DNA of 64,000 nt. Source: Symsagittifera roscoffensis (Eukaryota > Xenacoelomorpha > Acoela > Convolutidae). Below the pieces are notes generated by a model. It was not told the origin of the DNA and ran no database searches. It was given only the letters and a program-made list of their open reading frames with translations. Shown in pieces: positions 12,694 through 23,070 of this stretch. Made by a program: the position numbers and the translations under genes. The number at the start of each line of letters is the position of its first letter. Position 1 is the stretch's first letter. The DNA lies in assembly GCF_963678635.1 (NCBI RefSeq), contig NC_087070.1, positions 28,496,048 to 28,560,047 of the forward strand, in the 5' to 3' direction.

Positions 12694-13654
12694 ACGCGAG
12701 CGTTTTTGCGTAATTTGTAATTAAAGCTTAAAAATAAGAACAAAAGCCGAAAAACCCTAAATATCATTTATGACATTAGCTCTGATTATGAGAAAACAAC
12801 TTATTAGTCGTTAAATCTTCATTGATTTCCCATATTTTTTATTATTAAGAGTCAAAAAACGTAGTTCAGACTCTTAGGTAGGTCGTGATATTTTTTTCAG
12901 GAAGTTTTAATCTTAAAATACTCTAATAACTACAGAAAGTGCACTCATACACATTAATGCATTTATGAATTGTGCCCTAGGTATATTAATGATTTAGGTA
13001 TATGTGCCCTTTTTGAGTTCAACTCAAGTTCATTTGCTGAAAGTTTGCTAATATTCGCTCTCCAATTACGCAAAAGGAAATGGAACGAAAAAGCGTGATC
13101 GATTTCTAGTTTCGGAAGTTGAATTTTTTAGATTTTCCAGCAGAATAAAACTTTGCCTAACACTCCAGTTTTTTCAAATTGAGTTAAAATTATCAAAAGA
13201 GTGCCAATCATAAAATATTCTTGAAATTCAAAGAGCTTTAAGGGCATATATTTTCTCTCTGAATTTCGAAAGTTTTTTCATAAAACAAGTCAGTTATTTT
13301 TCTGCTCCTTTGCGTTCATTGAGTCTTTTCCAACTGTCTCTTGGCTATTTATAGCTTCCGGCTGAGGACACTTCGCTCTGAAGTATCTAAAATCGAAGGT
13401 CGAAACGAGAAAAAAGTCTCGCAATATTTCTTTTCAAATACATTTCTGATTTGTTTCTGCTCATGGCGGAGCCAAAAAAAGCAAAAAAAAAATCACTCGC
13501 TCACTCGTGCCAGATTTGCGAAAGCAAAACTTCTCATATTCTGACCAAAATCTCAAAAATATGAATACAAATTGACTAAAACAATGAATTCCGAAATCAG
13601 CTTATACTGCAATCAAACAGCTAACATGGAACAAAGTTTCTAGTTGCAATTTGT
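12694..13654. other. Intergenic sequence with dispersed repeat fragments
   Basis: Near 12843-12915 there is an inverted copy of a dispersed repeat (AAGAGTCAAAAAACGTAGTTCAGACTC) that recurs at 16.7, 18.4, 18.7, 29.6 and 34.6 kb. Near 13.09 kb CGATTTCTAGTTTCGGAAGT belongs to the same repeat family. No gene. Confidence 0.5.
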
Positions 13655-14494
13655 TTATTCGTCTTCAAAGGCGAAGTCGGCGTCTGGATCAAAATTCAAC
13701 AAGGCAGCGCGTTTCTTCTTTTTCGTTCTGGTGGCCAACTGCTCAACCAGACGATTATGTGACTTTTTCTGCGTCTGCAGCTTTTCAAATCTTCTCAAAG
13801 TATTGGGAGTCCTGTAGAGTGGGTTCTTGTAGATGACACTTCCCGAGAAGCTGCCGTTGAACACTTTCACAGGTTCCAACACCATACGAGGTCCCACCTC
13901 AGCCAATCCGGCTCCTTCGGGTAATATTTGGTAATTTCGGAACCAGACTTTATCGTCTACTAATGAGAAAGTAAAGACGTGGTCTATGAATGGCTGTGAT
14001 TTTGGATGTCCACAAGGAGTGCTGAAAATTGACACGAAGAGCTCCTTGAATAAGTTCAAGTGCGGCCGTTCGTCAAACTCAGTTCCGAAGGACAATATAG
14101 CACGGGAGCTCTTCAGACAATTTCCAGTCAATTTCAGTTCCTCCATCGTGCAGATATTGTGCAGCAAAAACACAGCAGATAATCCTAGTTTGGAGTCACT
14201 CATGTATAGAAAGACATCTTTGAGCTTATGCGATTCAAAATACATAATTTTGGTGCAGTTTTTGATCTCAGCTATATCGTTCAGCTCTGTCAGCCCCTTT
14301 TTCCGGTCAAACTTTGAGTCGCCTTTGGCATGTGGTAGAAACTTGAGCAGGTTTTTCATCAGATGCCGACTTCTGTAGTCAACTCTGCGTGAACAGATGA
14401 CCAGCACACGTGTCTTCCGCTTCCACCTTAGAGCACGTTTTTTTGTCGGGTGGTTTGGGTCCAAAATTTCAATATCATCAGCCGGCATTTCACC
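13655..14494 (-). CDS. BRIX1: Ribosome biogenesis protein BRX1 homolog (Brix domain)
   Basis: The frame from ATG 14488 gives 277 residues. A Brix domain fills most of it: KRKTRVLVICSRR near residue 23, a RHLMKNLLKFLPHAKGD block, DRKKGL, the IKNCTKIMYFE strand, LKLTGNCLKSSRAILSF, and SQPFIDHVFTFSLVDDKVWFRNYQI. These follow the eukaryotic BRX1 family, nucleolar factors for 60S subunit assembly that help rRNA recruit early large-subunit proteins. The C-terminus is basic (TRKKKKRAALL) and ends acidic. The exon is preceded by an acceptor (GTTTTTTCAG at 14495 on the minus strand), with GGT GAA before the ATG, so a short upstream exon is likely and may add a few residues. Known homologs run roughly 290-350 residues, so this is nearly complete. 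Confidence 0.93.
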   Translation of the reverse strand, partial: GEMPADDIEILDPNHPTKKRALRWKRKTRVLVICSRRVDYRSRHLMKNLLKFLPHAKGDSKFDRKKGLTELNDIAEIKNCTKIMYFESHKLKDVFLYMSDSKLGLSAVFLLHNICTMEELKLTGNCLKSSRAILSFGTEFDERPHLNLFKELFVSIFSTPCGHPKSQPFIDHVFTFSLVDDKVWFRNYQILPEGAGLAEVGPRMVLEPVKVFNGSFSGSVIYKNPLYRTPNTLRRFEKLQTQKKSHNRLVEQLATRTKKKKRAALLNFDPDADFAFEDE

Positions 14495-15334
14495 CTGAAA
14501 AAACTTATCATGGTAGGCAACAGATTAAAGAAAAAAGTCAACGAAGTCAACGAAACGGAAATATATATCACGTTAAAGCTCTTTCATTTTCAATCATTTT
14601 TTCGGATTGACACTTTCAACAAAAATCCAATTAGAGAAAAGTGGGTCAAAGGTCAACAAATAGAACTACACTTGTGAAATCTGAATATTAAAACACACGT
14701 TTGAAACAAAGTCGTTCTAGTTTTTTCGCGGCATATTCAATTACGTTATTTTACAGCGTAATTTACCTTACTTTCAGCAAATCATTAATCATTTTAATTT
14801 GAACTTTAAGAAAACAACACGCAGAAAACAAACACGCCAGAACACAACATCTATTTAAGTCATAATTCACTTCATTCATGATTCATTAACACTTAATAAA
14901 GAGTTTATCAAAAAGGATCAACCTATGAGAAAGCATAATAGCTGTTCAGCTCATAACCGAAAAAAAAGCCTACTTTACATTATGATATAGATGCGTTTTT
15001 GGTTACTTTGCTTTCTTCAGATGGCGTTCAAGGCAATTAAATTGCCCAAAAACTTTTCTTCGTAAAACCAATTCTAGCGTTGACACTCTCCAGTCATTTT
15101 AAAATGACTACTTTAAAAACAGAAAAGTATAGATTCAATTACCTCGCAATACTGCTAGACAAATAAATAAACAAGCAACAATTTGTGTTTTGAACTCAAA
15201 TTTCATATTCAACTTTGAAATAAACTAAGTCTAAATAAATAACGTCTTTTTAAACCCGACAAGACTTTTCAAAAACAACGACTTCATTTTCCACAACTTT
15301 ACATTAGGCATGATTTTTGTTGGAGAAATTGGAC
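14495..15334. other. Intergenic/5' region of BRIX1
   Basis: Should contain the 5' exon and promoter of BRIX1 on the minus strand; I cannot place them. No other gene seen. Confidence 0.35.
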
Positions 15335-16264
15335 TTAGAAATTCAACTTGGCGGCACACTCTTTAATAGCCTTATCCAGGAACTGCTGCTGAGACATTTC
15401 GGGCAACTTGACGCCTTCTTTCATCAGTGTAGTGCCTGTGAACCTAATCAAATTGGTGATCTCTTCGTTGCTCTTCCAGTAGTACCTTTCCTTCAGCTTT
15501 CCGAACACTTTAGCCCCGATACTTCCTTTGTTTCCAGCCACTGCAGCTACTCTCGCAGTTTGACTTGAGTTTGAACTGAACAACAAATAAAATCAGTACC
15601 TCGAAACCCTCACTTAATTTGCCCACAAAGATTCTGGGCGGATGAATAATATTTTTACAGATTCAAACTCAGTGGCTTTGGGGAGTCTTCTGATATATAA
15701 AAAATTGTTACAATCCGGGATCCGGTAAGTTGAATTTCGCCAATCTTAAACTGAGTACAAAAAAATGCAAATACAAAAATACAATTGAAAACTCTCCCTA
15801 CCCAACGTTTTTTTCATGAGCTGCGCAAAAACCTTTTTTTTTACAAAACAACAAACTCTGCGCTGAGATATGTACGATACCCCGTTCATGCCTTCAAATG
15901 CAACAAATATACTCAAAAAGTTAATCTTTTTTAAAAAGGAACTGAATATATTAAAATGGATCAAGATAATATCTTCCACCCCACTATTCAATTTAGATTA
16001 GAACAGTTTAATGCTGCCGTGTAAAATACTCTTATCTTATTGGTCCAAATCCAATCTCACCTCTAAAACGCTTTACGGAGCAGAATGTTAACTAGGTCCA
16101 ATAAATTTTGAATTACGTGTTTGAACTCTCATTGGCTGGGTTTTTCCCACTTTCTGATGCGTCTGCCGATTGTAGGCTGGCAGCTGAGGCGGATGTCGCC
16201 GCTTGAAGTGGTCTGCTGGCAACATCGCTGTCAACATGAGACTGACTACCCGGACTCTTCCCAT
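15335..16264 (-). CDS. Unidentified protein, two 3'-terminal exons
   Basis: The last exon (15335-15575) follows an acceptor (TTGTTGTTCAG) and encodes a compact basic segment with KVFGKLKERYYW, SNEEITNLIRFTG and a stop after AAKLNF. The preceding exon (16117-16264) follows TATTTCAG and ends at a GTAATT donor; its serine/alanine-rich frame (SASAASLQSADASES) joins the last exon in phase 2 without a stop, which supports both. Together about 129 residues. The first of these exons begins in mid-codon, so further 5' exons exist upstream on the minus strand but I could not find them. I do not recognise the family. Confidence 0.5.
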
Positions 16265-18419
16265 CTGAAATATTCAAGATTTTCAGATCAAAGGTCGAAA
16301 CCCTCTTTTCCATCCAAAATGAAACTTAGAAAGGATAGCAGGTTTCTTTGCAAGCAGCACAGAAAGTTACAAACACAATAATTAAAAACTAATTGTATGA
16401 TTTTTCATTCGAGGTTATGATGAGAGGATCTGAATGAAAACCACGAAGTTAAGCATATTCAATAGTAACAGGCAGTGGAAAAAGAGTCAATGAACACAAG
16501 TACATACAAAAACTGACTTCCACGAAAAAAAAAATGGCCTTAAAGCTCCTTGAATTTCTAGAACGACTTATGATCGACTTTTTTGATGAAATTAACCAAA
16601 TTTGAAAAAAAAACTGGCTCAAGAAGTTTAAATTTTTGTTTCGCCTTTCTTTTAACGAAGGAAAGGAACCGAACTTAGGAAAAATCAAAAGTCAAACCAA
16701 GAAAAAGTGGATTTGAGCCTTAACAAAATTTTAGACTTAGAATAAAAACAAAAAAAAACTATCGCGACGTTTATAAGAGTCTAAACAAAGTTCATCGCCT
16801 CTCAATTACGTATATTCGACTTTTTCCCCCTCAGAAAATAATTGTAAAAATTGAAACATACTTCAACTTTTTGCAGAGAACCATTTTGATTTCTTAAATT
16901 CTTTGACGGCGCTAAAAGAAACTTCGAAAACTAATTTTACTGTAGTAAATCTAAATTTTCATAGCTTAATTTGAAAAGGAATTCTCTCTTTCAATGACGG
17001 GCCCCTTTTAACTATCTTCTAGATAAAAAACACAGAGGCGAAGCTGAGCTTCGCCTCACTTGCGATACACAAAGCCACCGACTCGTAAGAAAATAGACAA
17101 AACGCCAAAAAACATCCGAAATTTTCGATGTTTGTTTCAAACTGAAACTCATTTTGATGAAAACCTGTGCCAGAACACAACAACCAGAAATGAACAAGCT
17201 TGAAAAACTTCAGATTGCGCTACAATTGAGCAACAAAATAATCAGTGGAAAAAAAACAAAGCAAAAAATTTTTCTGAAAAACTAAGTTGAAAAAAAATTA
17301 CTTGAAAATATGACTAAAAAAGCGGGAAATCTACAGCTACAAAAACTTCATGGTTGTATCGCATGACTTTCATAAAAAAATTGAATATCATTCACTAAAA
17401 AGCAACAAAGGCGACAAATTTTGGGTCGAAACATGTTGAGTTGAAAACAAAACTGTTGTCATAAAACCACTCAGCCACGGAAGCTTAAGATCCCCAAAAA
17501 CTAGCCACGAATAACGCAGCTACATATGCTAATAAATTGCTAATTCGATGCAGCAGACGTAGCACCAAATACAAAAAGACACAATTTTGCATGTAATAAA
17601 TTGGAAAGCATAAAGCCAAATTATGTATAAACTATGCATTTCAACAAATTGCAAGATATATTGAGTTTGAAAATGTCTCAAATCGAGCTTTTCATCATTG
17701 TACTACTGTTCGAAACAAATAACTTTTTTTCGGCTCATTTGATGAATTAAAAATGCATTAGCTGTGTTAACTTTTTACTAATCAAATGTCAAAGCTTTCA
17801 TGATATTATACTGCTACCGCAGCCTACCAATTCAAAAATGCCACCAAAAGTAGCACTTCCATTTGCGACTTAGGTTGAAAAAAAATTCGTACTAATACAC
17901 ATTGCTTTGCTATTCTAAATAAACATTATTCTTTAAACTAAGAATCTTACAAGATGATTTTTTCAGAAAATTATTTAATTTTTAGATGCAACCAGTCTTC
18001 GCTTTCAGAGGAAGCTCCATAACTTCCTAGCATAGAAACTGCCTAGATTAAAAGAAATTTCTCGAAAATTTTTGAGACAGTCGAAAGGTTCATTTTTTAT
18101 GTTGTTCAGATTTGCTTGTTTTGTTATTAGATCTTTGCTAGGGAAAGTAACAGATACAGCAAACCGCACGTTGTTACTGAAGCTGATCAAAAACTATTTA
18201 TTTAAGTATTGTAATGAGAAGGAAACAATCGGAAAAAAAATTTTTGAACTTAATTTAAATTGCCTAATTAAACAAAAGAAGATGCGGTTGCATGCATCTA
18301 GCCTATTATTGAATTTTCAGTGTCAAGAAAACCTGGGAGATTTTTCGCTTTCGTAAACTTAAAATTTCAGATTTGCCTTTGTTGTGACTTAAGAAGTGAG
18401 CTGAACTTCAAAGAAATCA
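16265..18419. other. Intergenic or intronic sequence, repeat-rich
   Basis: It may hold the missing 5' exons of the 15.3-16.3 kb gene. Visible content is repeats: a dispersed repeat at about 16.53-16.81 kb shared with 29.3-29.7 and 34.3-34.7 kb, and a SINE-related block from 17.03 kb. No further coding exon is convincing. Confidence 0.4.
17028..17545 (-). mobile_element. SINE-related repeat with GAGGCGAAGC hairpin end
   Basis: The plus-strand left end, AACACAGAGGCGAAGC followed by GAGCTTCGCCTC (17027-17057), forms a perfect 10-bp hairpin and recurs at 28.85, 34.22, 34.77 and 36.23 kb. The right end (ACTAGCCACGAATAACGCAGCTACATATGCTAATAAATTGC, given here only as location about 17.50-17.54 kb) matches sequence beside the tRNA-like head of the copy at 36.2-36.5 kb. 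Here the tRNA head itself is not clear. Confidence 0.5.
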
Positions 18420-18985
18420 AAAGTATAACCGCGAAAAAGTACAAATTTTTAGACTTTTCCTGAAAAAGAAATCATCACAACTGACATAAGAGTCTGAACT
18501 ACGTTCATCAACTCTTAATTAGCCAAAAAAAAAATCACTTTTTTATATTTTTATTATGTTTAAAAAAATTGCAAGGTGAGAATATTTTGTATTACATGCA
18601 CAGCAAAATGCTATTCTTGTAAATCACTTTCCACGTTCAACTATCTGTTTATTGCACCGTAGGTTAAAGTCTCGCATTCTTTAATAATACACTAGTGGAC
18701 AAAAGTATAACCGCGAAAAAGTACATATTTTTAGACTTTTCCTGAAAAAGAAATCATCACAACTGACATAAGAGTCTGAACTACGTTCATCAACTCTTAA
18801 TTAGCCAAAAAAAAAAATCACTTTTTTATATTTTTATTATGTTTAAAAAAATTGCAAGGTGAGAATATTTTGTATTACATGCACAGCAAAATGCTATTCT
18901 TGTAAATAACTTTCCACGTTCAACTATCTGTTTATTGCACCGTAGGTTAAAGTCTGGCATTCTTTAATAATACACTAGTGGACAA
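18420..18985. repeat. 283-bp tandem direct repeat, two copies
   Basis: The units 18420-18702 and 18703-18985 are nearly identical; visible differences include one base in the A-run and TAAATCAC against TAAATAAC. Each unit ends with TACACTAGTGGACAAA, the terminal sequence of the adjacent mariner-like MITE, so the array may have arisen by transposon-end duplication. Each unit also carries the dispersed AGAGTCTGAACTACGTTC repeat. Confidence 0.9.
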
Positions 18986-19570
18986 AGTTAAGAGCAAATT
19001 CAGGATTTTACCCTGTAAAATGCAAGTTTTCAACGTACATTTTGGACAACATTTCCTTCGAAATTCAATCAAATTTTTACATTGACCGAGAGCAAATGAT
19101 CAGATCTACCATCTGTGAAAGTATCAATATTTATTTTCAATGACTTACCAATGTAATCCGGATCTGAATATGCCAGTTTTCCGCATCTGCACTAAGCTTT
19201 GCATCGTAGTAAAACCTTTCTTCAGTAAGCGGAGTAAGAAATTTGTTCATGCAACGTGAAACATACTCAGTGAGAAAATAGAAAAAATCAGTGGGAAATT
19301 TTAGCTAAACTAAGATGCTTGTTACTTATTCACGCGAAGTAAAAACTAAATGCAGATGAGGAAAACTTGCATTTTTGGACCCGGATTACATTGCTAAGTC
19401 ATTGAAAACAACTATTGATACTTTCACAGATGGTACCTATGATCATTTGCTCTCGGTCAATTTAAAATTTGACTGAATTTCGAAGGAAATGTTGTCCAAA
19501 ATGTACATTGAAAACAGGCAGTTTACAGAGTATAATCTTGAAATTGCGCCTAATTTTGTCAACTAGAGTA
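18971..19570. mobile_element. Mariner/Tc1-like MITE with about 220-bp terminal inverted repeats
   Basis: The element starts TA-CACTAGTGGACAAAGTTAA and ends TTTTGTCAACTAGAG-TA, with TA at both borders, as expected for Tc1/mariner insertion. The two arms (about 18973-19195 and 19350-19568) are imperfect inverted repeats including TTTTGGACAACATTTCCTTCG / CGAAGGAAATGTTGTCC. No transposase. Confidence 0.8.
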
Positions 19571-20129
19571 TTTCGACTAACAAACCTTGTGACGTCGACT
19601 GAGTTAACATATTGCCGTTATTTTTACTCTTGGCATCTGTTGGAGTCACTTTTTCTTGCAACACGGCAAAAAGTTCTGAGATAAACTTATCTTTTTCTTC
19701 CAGCTTTTTCGACAATTCCTCCTTCTCAGTATAACGTGGAGTATAATTTGTACTTCACCTCTTTTTTGAGGCTAAGAAATTCCGATTCAGAAAGCATTTT
19801 GAGCCGAGAAACTCAGTTAATAAAAACGAAATAAAATGCGTTTTATGACGTAGAACGCTTTTAAAATGTATTCTTTAATTTTGAACACCAAAGCATGTAA
19901 ATTCCATTTAGAGTGAGTTGAACAGTTGAACGATCAACGTAGAAAATAAAGTAAGCTCACCAAAATTGTAGCCAAGAAGCTGCACTTTTTTAACGATCCA
20001 ATCTGACGACCAGTTAGTATACCTAACATGCTTAATTGAATTTTGTTGCCTCCAAAACTAAAGAGTATGATCAACCACTCAAAGGGTATGAACAAACGAG
20101 AAAAATGAACGGTATGAATTGAGGGTGAT
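19571..20129. other. Intergenic sequence
   Basis: Contains the presumed 3' UTR of the minus-strand gene to the right. No feature recognised. Confidence 0.35.
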
Positions 20130-23070
20130 TTAATTGTTTATCTTAAATATATTCAAGGTTAATGATAAAGTTAGCGCAAAAAAAATCCCAAAAGCAAATT
20201 GTCCTGTTAATTCTAAAGTGCGGTTCATTTTACCGAGTTGACTTCTGTCAGAACTGTTCGGATGAAATGGTTTCATAGGAGCTGCCGCAACACTGTTTGT
20301 TTTAAACTTGGACCCAGGCGCTGAAAATTGCCATAGGGGGACGGTGACTTCCTCCTCCTCTTCGTCTGAGAAGTCTTCGCTTTTGCTCGATACGACAGCA
20401 GTTGCAGTGCCCGAATACGATTTGTCACTTGAAAAAGGCGGAGAAATTAAGCTCGAGTCATTCTTCTCGGCCTGAGACTTCAGTTCTTCAAAAATCTGCT
20501 CTCTTAGTTTTGAAATATCAGCGCGAATGGAACCAAAAGGAGGCGAAAAATCGTCTTTTCGCAAATCGTTGCTCTCAAAAGTTACCAATGCTTTTCGGTT
20601 TTTTGTGAGCTCTGCTTGGAGACTTTCGAGCTTGGAAGAAAAAATGGTAAACTTATTCGATTCTAGCACAAATAATTGTGCCAAGTATTTGCGAATCTCA
20701 CTCAACTGAAGCTCATATTCTTTGTACACAATAGTCCACTTAATGATGTTTACATCCCTTTGATCTATGGAGCTTCTGGGTTTGGGCATTTCGTCTGCGG
20801 CGGTGGCGCTTTTGGTGGCGAGTAGCGTATTCAAGCGGTTTTTCTCCTTCTTCAAATTGCGAGTTTCCTCTTCTAAGGCTCTGAGTTCCTTCAGACAGGC
20901 AGCTACTGTTTTCCCTTTAGACGAGGCGTGGGCCTCCACAATTATTCGCACCAGACAGTCTCGCTCTTTTTTCAACGCGTCTATTTCAAATTTGAATGCA
21001 CTCAAATGACTCAAGCACTTTTTCAGATGTTCGTTGCCACATACTTCGGTATTGGTTCCTCTTGAAATCTAAATGTAAAGGATCATATTGAAAATACAAC
21101 AAAAAATCATTTAAAAAAAACAAATTGAAAAAGCAATAACCAGTTTCTGTGCAATTACAGCAGAAAGCGCTGACTATCTTGAACTTTCCAAATCAAATTT
21201 TTCATGTGTTCTCTGTTTTTGGCGCGAGCTTCGGCTTCAAAAAATAACTACTTAATTGACACAGTAACAATTTTAGCGGCTTGCTATCCAACTACCACAA
21301 CGTTTTTCAACAACAATGTGTACGTAAAGATGTTCAAGATGAATAATTAAAAAATTAAATTGGTAATTCAGAGTCTAATATCAAAGTTGGAGTCATTTAG
21401 TCCGAAAACGGAAATTTAAAAATTTTTCGACAACAGTTTTTTAAGAGATCCAGTTTTTGGACAAGTTTTTTGGAATCGGAGTCGCGACTAGTAAATAATT
21501 AAAAGGACGCTACCCTTGGCCCGTAAAAGCTTCACTTGAATCACCCTAAAACGGGCGACCAAAAGCACCCTTGGCTATAGCTCCTTCTAGGCCCAGTTCG
21601 AGCAAAACCTTTTTTTAAAAGAGGCTACACGAATAAACGTGCAAAATGCGGAAATTCTTCTGTGTTGAAAATTTAATAAGCAGACCCGCTCTTTATTGGG
21701 TCATAAGATGTTTAAATGGAAGTACACTTCTCCATGAGCGGCCTATCTCGATGGGTCATGGGTGAGAAGGCGCGAAGTCGCATGCATGTATTCTACGCAG
21801 CCATCGGAACCCCCAAGTTAACGGATGAGGTACAATCAGTGGATCAATCATCAAGTGACTGTCCAATAACGCCTGTTGGTTCCGATTTCTATAAAAATGG
21901 AGGCGTTAAAAATCGTTTTTTTTCCTGTCAAAACCTGTGCTTTGCCATGAGTGTAAGCTTCATGCTAGCTCAAAAATTTGGAGCTGAATAATGTTAAAAT
22001 TAATGAGATTATTGGCATGGATCTTATGAATTAACAAAGAAGCAAGAAAAATCACGAACTTAATTCTGGTGATTTGACAGCGGCTACTAGAATTAGTTTT
22101 TGTCACCTTGACTTAGCAGAGTGTCCCTTACTGTGGATTCAAACGATCAAGAACACAACTGCACATTTTTTTTTGCAGGAGCGATTTGTTTCGAAGCGAA
22201 CTTGGCGAATTGCTGTCCATTTATAAGCTCCGACAGGGACAAAAATTATTGTCTTCGTGTCGCAAAAATATATTAACTGATTTGCTACTTGGGTTATGTT
22301 GTTATTGCTTTTAACCCGAGTACAGCCCTCCAGTTTTTGGGAGTGCAGAAAGCTATTTGGGTTATCTACAAACATACTGAACCACGCAATATCGGAAACT
22401 GGAATTAAGATTAGAGGCGAAAATTACTTGAAACTTCATAAGGTAGGCGGAGAGGTACTTTTTGACTGGGACTTGTTTGATAGCATGTTTAAAAATACTT
22501 TTTTTCAGACTGAGCAAAATGGTCCATCTTAAAACCTAATTTTAAACTTACTGGCATGGCGCCTTCGTCCTCTTGCGATGACTCAGAGTACATTACAAGT
22601 CGGGTCTCATCCTCTTTGCTCCCGTCGGATCCCAGCCTCGGCCTTTCCTCGCTTCCGGTCGGTTCCTGGAGAGTAATCTGATGCGCACTATGGCCGTCCG
22701 TCCCAATTGACTCTTGGTTCCTTTCATTTGCATTCACCTGGCTCATCTGATTCGGTGGATCTAAGTGATGCTCTTCAATATCGTTGCAAACATCACCAAA
22801 ACCATCTAAAGATTGCTCTCTGTCACAGACATTATTAAGTGGGTCTTCTTCGCCTGTCAGAGTCATCTGCTCGATGACTATGGTTTGATGTAGCACTACT
22901 GGGTTCGGCAGCGGCTGCTGTGGCTGAAACACTGGCGCATTGGGCCTCAGAGACGAGTTTGACTTCTGGCTCTGCAGCTCGAGGGAGAGTGCATCGGTCC
23001 AGCTTGATTCTTCTGATTCTGTGTCCGATTTCACGAGTTCACCCTCCAGATTTGCTTCCAGATCCTCCAT
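20130..23070 (-). CDS. Predicted tail-anchored coiled-coil protein, two exons
   Basis: Exon 1 is 22552-23070 (ATG 23070, MEDLEANLEGELVKSD) and exon 2 is 20130-21068. The donor is GTAAGT directly after CCA and the acceptor is ACATTTAG before ATTTCAAGA; both are phase 0 and the join is open. The product is 485 residues. Residues 1-173 are acidic and disordered. From about residue 190 come long coiled-coil segments rich in K/E/L (ALKKERDCLVR, ELRALEEETRNLKKEKNRL, SKLESLQAELTKNRKAL). A polyacidic stretch (SDEEEEEV) follows, and the last about 22 residues are a hydrophobic segment (FGIFFALTLSLTLNIF) with a very short tail. That arrangement suggests a membrane-anchored tether or scaffold facing the cytosol. 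I do not recognise a named family. Confidence 0.75.
21069..22551 (-). other. Intron of the tail-anchored protein gene
   Basis: Bounded by the GTAAGT donor and TTTAG acceptor described for the gene. A 91-residue open frame on the plus strand (21716-21991) and scattered others inside appear to be noise. Confidence 0.6.

Noticed and set aside
13986-14378. 130-residue plus-strand ORF
   Set aside because: Antisense shadow of the conserved BRIX1 exon.
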